Shown here: positions 1 to 6,248 of the stretch, piece after piece
How the letters are laid out: the number at the start of each line of letters is the position of its first letter
Position numbering within the stretch: the first letter of the stretch is position 1
Source: an uncultured Fusobacterium sp.
GTDB taxonomy: Bacteria > Fusobacteriota > Fusobacteriia > Fusobacteriales > Fusobacteriaceae
DNA length: 12,766 nucleotides
Assembly (NCBI GenBank): GCA_900543175.1
Contig: UQQO01000060.1
Span: forward strand, 1-12,766
Direction of reading: 5' to 3'
The notes under the pieces: model-generated
Told to the model about the DNA's origin: nothing
The model's input: the letters and a program-made list of their open reading frames with translations, nothing else
Database searches by the model: none
Program-made: the position numbers and the translations under genes

Positions 1-17
1 CTCTTTATTCTACGACA

Positions 18-139
18 TGGAATTTAGCTGATATTTAAAAGAAATAGAGATAACTAAAATTGACTAATTAATCTAAATAACAAAGGTACTTTGTCAAAAT
101 CTAACGATGTGCTAGATAACTGAGTTTAGTTAGATAAAT
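18..139 (+). repeat. Left copy of 123-bp interspersed repeat (inverted relative to right copy)
   Basis: This stretch matches the reverse complement of 12644-12766 at about 105 of 123 aligned columns (hand alignment, one single-base gap). The first 28 bases (18-45) are identical in both copies, as is a 20-base block at 74-93 and a 12-base block around 105-116. It lies downstream of the minus-strand HAD phosphatase gene, and its inner edge overlaps the end of that gene. Read on the minus strand (the transcript sense) it can form three hairpins: 132-117, 117-99 and 95-79. No coding capacity or transposase is seen. I do not recognise the family. It could be a non-autonomous mobile repeat, a 3'-UTR RNA element or a terminator-like element. 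The outer boundary is not certain because the window ends close by. Confidence 0.85.
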
Positions 140-936
140 ATAAATTTCTCTATTAAATCAGCAATTCCACCATCATTGTTAGATCTAACACTAAAATCAA
201 CTTGCTCTTTTATTTCAGGTTGAGCATTTTCCACAGCTACAGAAGTTCCAGCAGCTTTTAACATAGGAAGATCATTAAATGAATCTCCAACAGCTATAAC
301 TTCCTCAATAGGAATATTAAGTTTTTCAGCTAGTTTTTTAACAGCTACCCCCTTATCAATTCCAAGTTTAGTTACTTCAAGGAAGAAAGGCTTAGAAATA
401 GCAATACTATATTTATCCCCATACTCTTTTTTTAATTCAACTTCCACTTTTTTTAGATAGCTAGGTTCAGCTAAAAGCATACACTTAACAGCCCCTCTAT
501 CTACATACTCCTTAAAACTCTTAACTAATCTATGATTCATCTTAGTTAAATTAACTTCTACATCTATATACTCACTTTCAGTTTCAGAAACTACTTCATC
601 ATTGATATAAGTTAAAATATGAGTATTATATTTTTTACTAAAGTCATACATCAAGTGCAGATCCTCTTTTTCAAGAGATGCTTCAAAGATATTTTCATTA
701 GTTTTACAATTAGTAATAATAGAACCATTGAAAGATAAAATATATTCATCAAATTTCTTAGCTTCAATCTCATTTGCAAGATCTCTCATAGCAAAAGTTG
801 GTCTTCCAGAGCAAAGAATAAATTTTACTCCAGCTTCTTGAACTTTCATAATAGCTTGTAAATCAATAGGTGATATTTTCTTTTCAGAGTTTAGAAGAGT
901 ATCATCTAAATCTGTAACAATCATCTTATATTTCAT
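130..936 (-). CDS. Cof-type HAD-IIB family phosphatase
   Basis: This is a 268-residue cytoplasmic haloacid-dehalogenase-superfamily hydrolase of the Cof/YidA-like group, which removes phosphate from small molecules such as sugar phosphates or flavin and pyridoxal phosphates. All four HAD motifs are visible: DLDDTLL at residues 9-15 (nucleophile D9, acid/base D11), S43 in LCSGR, K195 in LGIDKGVA, and GDSFNDLPML at 217-226 (D218, D222). The length is normal for the type IIB cap subfamily. The ATG is preceded on the minus strand by a GGGGG ribosome site at suitable spacing. It lies 49 bp after the EmrB-type gene in the same direction, but a good promoter just upstream suggests it can be expressed separately. 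The last few codons and the TAA stop fall in the left repeat copy. The substrate cannot be told from sequence; HAD specificity is poorly predicted by homology. Confidence 0.93.
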   Translation of the reverse strand: MKYKMIVTDLDDTLLNSEKKISPIDLQAIMKVQEAGVKFILCSGRPTFAMRDLANEIEAKKFDEYILSFNGSIITNCKTNENIFEASLEKEDLHLMYDFSKKYNTHILTYINDEVVSETESEYIDVEVNLTKMNHRLVKSFKEYVDRGAVKCMLLAEPSYLKKVEVELKKEYGDKYSIAISKPFFLEVTKLGIDKGVAVKKLAEKLNIPIEEVIAVGDSFNDLPMLKAAGTSVAVENAQPEIKEQVDFSVRSNNDGGIADLIEKFIFI

Positions 937-966
937 AACAACCCCCAGAACAGATATTTTCTTTCA

Positions 967-996
967 ATTATATCAAATAGTAAAACTATTTTACAA
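967..996 (-). promoter_or_regulatory. Probable promoter of the HAD phosphatase gene
   Basis: On the minus strand there is a perfect -10 TATAAT (972-967) with an upstream TGA that makes it an extended -10. A TTGTAA -35 lies 18 bp further upstream (996-991). The -35 overlaps the last codons of the EmrB-type gene. The predicted transcription start is near 960, giving a leader of about 25 bases. It implies the phosphatase is not strictly dependent on the efflux operon. Confidence 0.55.
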
Positions 997-2479
997 TAGG
1001 TCTTCTTGCTAAAAATATAAGGGGAATAAGTAGTAAAATCATAATTCCACTACCAATAATAATATCATTTACTCCCATTAATGCAGATTGTTGAGTTATA
1101 AGTTCATTTATCATCTCTAATTTCATATGTAGAGGAGATGAAAAATGGTTGATATAACTTTGAAAGTTAGGGTTTCCAACATTGATAGCTGAAACAATAT
1201 CTTGATGATGTATAGAGATTCTGTTATTCCAATAGTTTATTGCAAGAGATGTACCGAAACTATTCCCTATATTTCTAGTAAAATTATATAGTCCTGATGC
1301 CCCTGCTAACTCTTCTGGGGGAATATCTGAAAGGGTAATTGTATTTAGAGGAATAAAGAAAATTCCTAATCCTATTCCTGTTAAAAAACGAGATCCTGCA
1401 ATGTAACTTGCTGTTATATCTGGTGGGTAGTTTCCAGTTAAAATAGCTGTGATACTAAAAAGTACAAAGCCAAATACAACAACCTTTCTAGCATCTAAAT
1501 TATTTAAAATACTTCCTAAAATAGGAGCAGTAAAAAGAATAGAAAGCCCCAATGTAGAGGTAGCTATACCACTATCTAAAGCTGTGTACCCCATATAGTT
1601 TTGTAGCCATAGGGGAATAACAACAACTGAGGCAAAAAAAGCAATAGAAGCTACTGTTATACTCAATGCTCCTATACTAAAATTTTTATTTAGAAAGAGT
1701 TTAACATTTACTACTGGAGTAGGGTGATACCACTCCCAAATAACTAATATAGTCAAAAATATAAAGGCAATCAATGCTAAACTTATAATAAATGGACTTT
1801 GGAACCAGTCTAAATCGTTTCCTTTATCTAACATTATTTGTAGAGCAGAGATTCCAATAGCTAAAAAGATAAGTCCCCATTTATCAACAGGAACTTTTTC
1901 TATCTTATCTTTATAACCTTTTTTCCTAAAAATAGAGTGAACAATATATGTAGATAAAATACCAAAGGGAACATTTATATAGAAACACCATCTCCAAGAG
2001 AATGAATCTGTTATCCAACCACCTATTACAGGTCCGAGAACAGGAGCAAGAACAATTGTCATAGACCATATACCTAGAGCCATAGCTTTTTTCTCTTTCG
2101 GATAGAAACTTAACATAAGTGTTTGTGATAGTGGAATCATACTGGCTCCTACTACCCCTTGAAGAACTCTAGCAAAAAGCAGAAAGCCAAAGGAAAAACT
2201 GATACCACATAGAACGCTTGCTCCAGTGAAGAAAAGAGTGGCAAGAGTATATTGCCTTACAATACCAAATCGTTTAGTCAACCAACCGATTAAAGGTAAA
2301 AATATAGCTTCAGAAACTGCATATGATGTAATAACCCAAGTTCCTTGGGTAGGAGCAACAGCGAAATCTCCAGCTATATGGGTTAAAGATACATTTACAA
2401 TAGTACTATCTAAAACGTTCATAAAGGAACCTATTGATAGTGCTAGTGTAGCAGATATAACTTCAAAAGGAATACTCAT
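986..2479 (-). CDS. emrB: EmrB/QacA-type MFS multidrug efflux transporter (DHA2, 14 TMS)
   Basis: This is the inner-membrane, proton-driven pump of a tripartite efflux system; it takes drugs or toxic organic compounds and passes them to the EmrA-type adaptor and outer-membrane channel. The chosen ATG at 2479 gives 497 residues, typical of 14-helix DHA2 transporters. Family signatures are visible: DSTIVNVSL near residue 24 (helix 1 acidic motif), the GWLTKRFG motif-A loop near 65-72, and GPVIGGWITD (motif C, antiporter motif) near 149-158 followed by WRWCFYINVPFG. The remainder is a run of hydrophobic helices. An in-frame GTG lies three codons upstream at 2488, but the GGTGA ribosome site includes that GTG and is properly spaced from the ATG. 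The gap to the adaptor stop is 14 bp, so the two are cotranscribed. The substrate is unknown; the emrB symbol is by family. Confidence 0.93.
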   Translation of the reverse strand: MSIPFEVISATLALSIGSFMNVLDSTIVNVSLTHIAGDFAVAPTQGTWVITSYAVSEAIFLPLIGWLTKRFGIVRQYTLATLFFTGASVLCGISFSFGFLLFARVLQGVVGASMIPLSQTLMLSFYPKEKKAMALGIWSMTIVLAPVLGPVIGGWITDSFSWRWCFYINVPFGILSTYIVHSIFRKKGYKDKIEKVPVDKWGLIFLAIGISALQIMLDKGNDLDWFQSPFIISLALIAFIFLTILVIWEWYHPTPVVNVKLFLNKNFSIGALSITVASIAFFASVVVIPLWLQNYMGYTALDSGIATSTLGLSILFTAPILGSILNNLDARKVVVFGFVLFSITAILTGNYPPDITASYIAGSRFLTGIGLGIFFIPLNTITLSDIPPEELAGASGLYNFTRNIGNSFGTSLAINYWNNRISIHHQDIVSAINVGNPNFQSYINHFSSPLHMKLEMINELITQQSALMGVNDIIIGSGIMILLLIPLIFLARRPIVK

Positions 2480-2493
2480 AAAAATCACCAGCT

Positions 2494-3675
2494 TTATTGG
2501 ACATTATTTTTTATAATATTATTAACCTGTTCATCTATTGTAGCTTCATCAATAGAGTATAGAGATGAAGTTTTTTCTTGAAAAGGAACTATTTTATCAC
2601 TATTTTTTTCTAAATATACAGTAGCTTTCATAGAACTACCAATAGGAATAATTCCATTTTCTTTTATACTATCACTATCAATGTGAACTCTCACAGGGAC
2701 TCTTTGAACAATCTTTATCCAGTTACCAGTGGCATTTTGTGCTGGTAAAAGAGATAGAGAACTACCTGTTCCAGCTGATATTCCTTGGACATAACCACTA
2801 TATTTTTTCTTGTTAACATCACTTACAAGAGTAACTTTATTTCCAACCTTAACATTTTTCATCTGAGTCTCTTTTAAGTTTACATCAGCCCAAGTATTTT
2901 CAAGATTTATTATTGTTAGAAGCTCTTGAGAAGGAGCAACCTCTTGTCCTAAAAATATAGCCTTTTTAGCTACAACTCCAGAAACTGGAGCATAAATTTT
3001 AGTTCTTTCTAAATCTACGTAGGCTTTTTTATATGCAGTAATAGCTTGTTGAACATCAGGATGAGTCATGATAGATGTGCTACTAACTTGAGTTATAGCA
3101 TTATCTAAAGCTGAGTTACTTTGTTCTAAAGAGGCAATAGCTATATTTAAATTATCTTTAGCAGTAAGAAATTCATGTTTACTAGCAAGTCCAGCTTCAT
3201 AGGAATTTTTTGCTATTTGATAATCTATCTTTGCCTTTTTTAATCTGTTCTCTTTAGCAATTACATCTTTTTGAAGTTGAGCAACTTGAGAGTTAAGAGA
3301 TGAATAATAACGTATAGCTTTTCCTAGAGATGCAGTGGCATTTTCTAGTGCTAATCTATAATCAATATCATCAACAGTAGCTAGCAGATCTCCTTTATTG
3401 ACATATTGAGTGTCTTCAATCATAAGTTTATTAATTGTACCACTAACTTGAGAGGTAATAATATTTTGAGAACCATTTACATAGGCATCATCAGTATCTT
3501 CAATAGTTCTTCCATATAGTGCCCAATAAAGTATAAAAAGAACTCCTATAACAACTAAGCAAATTATAAAAGTAAGTATTTTTTTTAAGGCTATTTTTTT
3601 ATTTGAATTTTTTGTTTCATTGTTTTGATTAGTGTTTTCAGTTTTTTTAATCTCTTCTTTTTTTATCTCTTCCAT
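2494..3675 (-). CDS. emrA: EmrA/HlyD-type membrane fusion (periplasmic adaptor) protein
   Basis: This 393-residue protein bridges the MFS pump and the outer-membrane channel. After a charged, lysine- and glutamate-rich cytoplasmic tail there is one membrane helix (about residues 33-53), then the EDTDDAYV start of the periplasmic part. The first half of the barrel-sandwich (about 68-108) is followed by a long alpha-hairpin coiled-coil region (about 110-222), the second half beginning at IYAPVSGVV (about 225-233), and a beta-barrel domain. The C-terminal block with GTGSSLSLLPAQNATGNW and then QRVPVRV is characteristic of EmrA-type adaptors. Two ATGs compete: the one at 3681 touches GGAGA directly, while the one at 3675 has six bases of spacing, so I choose 3675. 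It sits between the outer-membrane lipoprotein gene and the pump gene in the same direction. Confidence 0.92.
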   Translation of the reverse strand: MEEIKKEEIKKTENTNQNNETKNSNKKIALKKILTFIICLVVIGVLFILYWALYGRTIEDTDDAYVNGSQNIITSQVSGTINKLMIEDTQYVNKGDLLATVDDIDYRLALENATASLGKAIRYYSSLNSQVAQLQKDVIAKENRLKKAKIDYQIAKNSYEAGLASKHEFLTAKDNLNIAIASLEQSNSALDNAITQVSSTSIMTHPDVQQAITAYKKAYVDLERTKIYAPVSGVVAKKAIFLGQEVAPSQELLTIINLENTWADVNLKETQMKNVKVGNKVTLVSDVNKKKYSGYVQGISAGTGSSLSLLPAQNATGNWIKIVQRVPVRVHIDSDSIKENGIIPIGSSMKATVYLEKNSDKIVPFQEKTSSLYSIDEATIDEQVNNIIKNNVQ

Positions 3676-3691
3676 GATCATTCTCCTATAA

Positions 3692-5110
3692 TTATTTTTC
3701 TATTTTATAAGCTCCACCTAAAGAGTTTAAAAGAGTTAATTGTTGAGTGCTAAAGTTAAATAACTCTTTTTTATTTGATAATTTATAATTATTCCAATCT
3801 AGTTCTTTTAAAAGATAATCTAATTTAGAGATACTACCTATGGTTAGACGTTCTCTATTCTCTTTTAATATTTGAGTTTGCACAGATAGATTTATATCTG
3901 AAGTTTTTAAGTTTTCACAACTGATTTTTGTTTTATATAATTCACTTTCAATATTATTTAAAGCTGTAATAATAGCATTGTTATATTCCTCTATAAAGAT
4001 ATTTAAGTCATCTCCAGCCATTTTATATTTGCTTGTAATAGCTCCTGAATGAAAAATTGGTAGATATATACTTGGACTTATGAAACCTAAAAGAGAATCT
4101 CTTCTTAAAATTTTCTCCATAGTTATACCTTCAAAACCTATCTGTCCTGTAAGTGAAAATTGAGGATAGAAGTTAGCTTTTTCTGCTTCAAGATGTTTTT
4201 CTTGTCCCTTTATAAGCATAATATAGTATTTAATATCTGGACGGTTAATAATTATATCTGATGATATAGTTGAAGGAATAGCAAGCTTCTCCTTTAAAAC
4301 TATATCTGCCATTGAATATTTGCCATTTAAAAGTTCAGCTATCTCTTTATTATGTTTATTCCCAGTTAAAATATTTAAGTTATTTAAAGTTAGTTGAAGA
4401 TTTAATCTATTATCTTTTAAAGCTGAATCTATATTACGTAACTCATTTTCAGATTGCCAAATATCACTATTGATTCCATTACCAATTTGTACATTTTTTT
4501 TGTTGAAAGATACAATCTCACTAAGAATATCTTTTTGAGAAAGTAAAATTTTCTTCTCTTGTTGAAGGTAATTCCAATAAAAATATAGTTTTGCTACTCT
4601 GTTAGTTATGTTTAACTCTATCCAGTCAGAGTTTAATTTAACAGCTTCACATCTATATTTTTGTTCATCAGCTAAAGAGTGCAACTTGTTGAAAATATCA
4701 ATGTTATAATCTCCTTGTAAACCTAGAGAGCCGATGGTAATTATCTTTCCGCCAAATGGTGGTGGAGTCATTCCATTTTTACCTAATCTCTCTCTTTTTA
4801 AGTCGCTAGAGCTATCTATTGATACCCCCAGAGCTGAATCAGCTAATTTAATAGCTTCATCAGATTTTGAAATATTAAGTTTAGCTATTTTTAGATCTTC
4901 ATTTTCTTCTAAAGCAAAACTGACTAATCTATCTAAGATAGGATCTTTATAGATTTTCCACCACTCTTTACAAGAAAAAATAAGAGTCCTATCATTAGGG
5001 ATATTAGTTTGAATACTATTAGGGTTTATTATCTTTTCAGTTTTTATTTTTGGAATAGGGGAACACCCTATAAAAGCTAAAAATATAAAAGTAAAAAAGA
5101 ATCTGTTCAA
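3692..5110 (-). CDS. TolC/NodT-family outer-membrane efflux lipoprotein
   Basis: This 472-residue protein is the outer-membrane channel of the efflux system. The N-terminus MNRFFFTFIFLAFIGC is a signal peptide ending in a probable lipobox, with C16 as the lipidated cysteine; the -3 position is F rather than the usual L, so the lipid anchor is likely but not certain. The mature part shows the two structural repeats of the family: WWKIYKDPILDRLV followed by N70-E-D-L-K-I-A (first half), and SSDIIINRPDI at about 284-294 followed by AEKANFYPQFSLTG (second half). The start is TTG at 5110; no ATG is near, and AAAGGAGGG lies eight bases upstream, an almost perfect ribosome site. It is the first gene of the efflux operon, 16 bp ahead of the adaptor gene. 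Its presence indicates a diderm cell envelope. Confidence 0.9.
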   Translation of the reverse strand: MNRFFFTFIFLAFIGCSPIPKIKTEKIINPNSIQTNIPNDRTLIFSCKEWWKIYKDPILDRLVSFALEENEDLKIAKLNISKSDEAIKLADSALGVSIDSSSDLKRERLGKNGMTPPPFGGKIITIGSLGLQGDYNIDIFNKLHSLADEQKYRCEAVKLNSDWIELNITNRVAKLYFYWNYLQQEKKILLSQKDILSEIVSFNKKNVQIGNGINSDIWQSENELRNIDSALKDNRLNLQLTLNNLNILTGNKHNKEIAELLNGKYSMADIVLKEKLAIPSTISSDIIINRPDIKYYIMLIKGQEKHLEAEKANFYPQFSLTGQIGFEGITMEKILRRDSLLGFISPSIYLPIFHSGAITSKYKMAGDDLNIFIEEYNNAIITALNNIESELYKTKISCENLKTSDINLSVQTQILKENRERLTIGSISKLDYLLKELDWNNYKLSNKKELFNFSTQQLTLLNSLGGAYKIEK

Positions 5111-5130
5111 TATATTTCCCTCCTTTAAAA

Positions 5131-5159
5131 TTTATAAAACACTTCAATAGTGTTTTCAA
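5131..5159 (-). promoter_or_regulatory. Promoter of the tripartite efflux operon
   Basis: On the minus strand TTGAAA (5159-5154) and TATAAA (5136-5131) are separated by exactly 17 bp. The predicted transcript begins near 5124-5126, so the leader is only about 14-17 bases and starts almost at the AGGAGGG ribosome site (5124-5118). It lies between the upstream gene's terminator and the TTG start of the channel gene. The spacer is occupied by a palindrome, listed separately. Confidence 0.75.
5136..5156. promoter_or_regulatory. Palindromic operator in the efflux promoter spacer
   Basis: An 8-bp perfect inverted repeat, AAAACACT and AGTGTTTT, is separated by five bases (TCAAT). It spans the whole region between the -35 and -10 of the efflux promoter and overlaps the inner edge of each. 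This placement and size are typical of operators for dimeric repressors, such as TetR- or MarR-type regulators of efflux pumps. The repressor class is inferred only; no regulator gene is in the window. Confidence 0.6.
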
Positions 5160-5201
5160 AAAAAGAAGAAAATTCCTTTTATTTAAAAAAATTCAAAAAA
5201 T

Positions 5202-5223
5202 AAAAAAAGGAAGCTAAGCTCCC
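5202..5223 (-). terminator. Intrinsic terminator after the TIM-barrel gene
   Basis: On the minus strand GGGAGC (5223-5218), loop TTA, and GCTTCC (5214-5209) form a 6-bp stem with one G-T wobble. It is followed directly by seven T residues (5208-5202). It lies 24 bp after the stop of the isomerase-like gene and upstream of the efflux promoter, so it separates the two transcription units. The opposite strand has A rather than T after the stem, so it should work in one direction only. Confidence 0.8.
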
Positions 5224-5246
5224 AAAAAAATTAAGAAAATATAAGA

Positions 5247-6011
5247 TTATAGAGAAGTGTTTAAAAAGTTAAAATCTGAGATAAGAGTTTTTTTCTCAAC
5301 ACTTGGAGAATATTCTAGAACTAATCTATTAACTCCAATTCCTCTTTTTAATATATCTAAAAATTTATTTATATTAAAATCATTTTTTCTGATGCTTTGG
5401 TGTAAATCTAATTCTCCATCATTAGTGTGAAGATGATAAGCAAAGATAGAATCGCTATTTTCCTTCATAATATCAAAAATATTCCATCCATTAATCTCTG
5501 CATGTCCAATATCTAAAACAGTTTGATATTTTTCATCTTTTAAAAATTTAAAGTATTTTTTTTCTGAGAATATAGCCTCTTCTTTTAAACCTACATTTTC
5601 AAGAATAACCTTTACTCCATATTTTTTACCAAGTTCAACTAATTTTATAATCTTAGCTTTAATTAATGCAATATCACTATTTTCTTCGTGGTATTCACTT
5701 GTATGAAGAATAATATAGCTACCATTATATTTTTTTACAATTTCAAAGCATTGGATATATGTTTCAAGAGCTTTTTGCCAATTTTCCTCATCGCTATCAG
5801 ATAAAATACAAGTTTTGTATGGACCGTGAAAGGCAACCTCTTCAAACTCAATAGTATCTAAAAGTTTTAATGTTTTTTCAAAGTCAGAAGCATTATCTGG
5901 CTCAAGAATAAACTCCATATTTTTTATATTGTTGTGTTCAATAAATTTTTTTATCTCTCCATAGTTATTATTTTGAAAGATTAAACTACTTATAAATATT
6001 TTCTGTGACAT
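5247..6011 (-). CDS. Sugar phosphate isomerase/epimerase-like TIM-barrel protein (xylose isomerase-like/AP endonuclease 2 fold)
   Basis: This 254-residue cytoplasmic protein has the pattern of the xylose-isomerase-like TIM-barrel superfamily, which includes sugar isomerases, epimerases and endonuclease IV. Candidate metal or substrate ligands at the ends of successive strands are HGPY (H62), LHTSE (H103), ILENVG (E138), LDIGHAE (D167, H170), YHLHTNDGE (H193, H195, D198), H204, and VLEYSP (E233). The set of acidic and histidine residues on consecutive strands fits a divalent-metal enzyme. No signal peptide is seen. The ATG at 6011 has GGAGTAGGAT upstream. It stands alone between the divergent promoter region and a terminator, so its neighbours give little help. 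The actual substrate is unknown; endonuclease IV itself is less likely because its fuller set of nine ligand motifs is not evident. Confidence 0.8.
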   Translation of the reverse strand: MSQKIFISSLIFQNNNYGEIKKFIEHNNIKNMEFILEPDNASDFEKTLKLLDTIEFEEVAFHGPYKTCILSDSDEENWQKALETYIQCFEIVKKYNGSYIILHTSEYHEENSDIALIKAKIIKLVELGKKYGVKVILENVGLKEEAIFSEKKYFKFLKDEKYQTVLDIGHAEINGWNIFDIMKENSDSIFAYHLHTNDGELDLHQSIRKNDFNINKFLDILKRGIGVNRLVLEYSPSVEKKTLISDFNFLNTSL

Positions 6012-6159
6012 TTTTATCCTACTCCTTTCTTTTAAATTTAATCTTTTTCTGTTAATTGAATTTAAAAAATAGGTAAAAGGTGAGTAAAAACTTATTCTTA
6101 GAGATAAAAATATTTTAAAAACTTTATAAAGATGGTATAATTTTTTTGAGTTATTATAA

Positions 6160-6188
6160 AAGACAATAAGTATAAATTATGATATAAT
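6160..6188 (+). promoter_or_regulatory. Probable promoter of the hemZ-prfB operon
   Basis: A perfect extended -10, TG-A-TATAAT (TATAAT at 6183-6188), has AAGACA (6160-6165) 17 bp upstream as a four-of-six -35. The transcript would start near 6195, giving a leader of about 54 bases before the GTG start. The 237-bp region 6012-6248 is the only divergent gap in the window. It is extremely AT-rich and holds another TATAAT at 6136-6141 without a good -35. No convincing promoter was found for the opposite gene, although one must exist there. No riboswitch or clear hairpin is seen. Confidence 0.55.
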
Positions 6189-6248
6189 ATAGAGTAAATT
6201 TTTAAAGATAAGGTAATTGAAAAATATTAGGGAGAAAAGGAGAAAAAA

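Noticed and set aside
60..95. TTGACT at 60-65 in the left repeat as a -35 of a plus-strand promoter for a small RNA
   Set aside because: No good -10 lies at the right spacing, and the right copy has TTAACT at the same place, so the motif is not conserved.
2480..2488. GTG at 2488 as the emrB start
   Set aside because: This GTG is part of GGTGA, the only Shine-Dalgarno-like sequence here, which is well spaced from the ATG at 2479.
2226..2516. Plus-strand open frame of 96 codons opposite emrB
   Set aside because: It lies antisense to a well-supported membrane transporter, matches no family I know, and lacks a ribosome site; it is a shadow frame. The same applies to frames at 4734-4952, 7641-7826, 8452-8640, 11651-11872 and 12308-12544.
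6012..6248. Riboswitch or attenuator in the divergent intergenic region
   Set aside because: The region is very AT-rich, with only weak possible pairings and no recognisable conserved motif or hairpin plus T-run.
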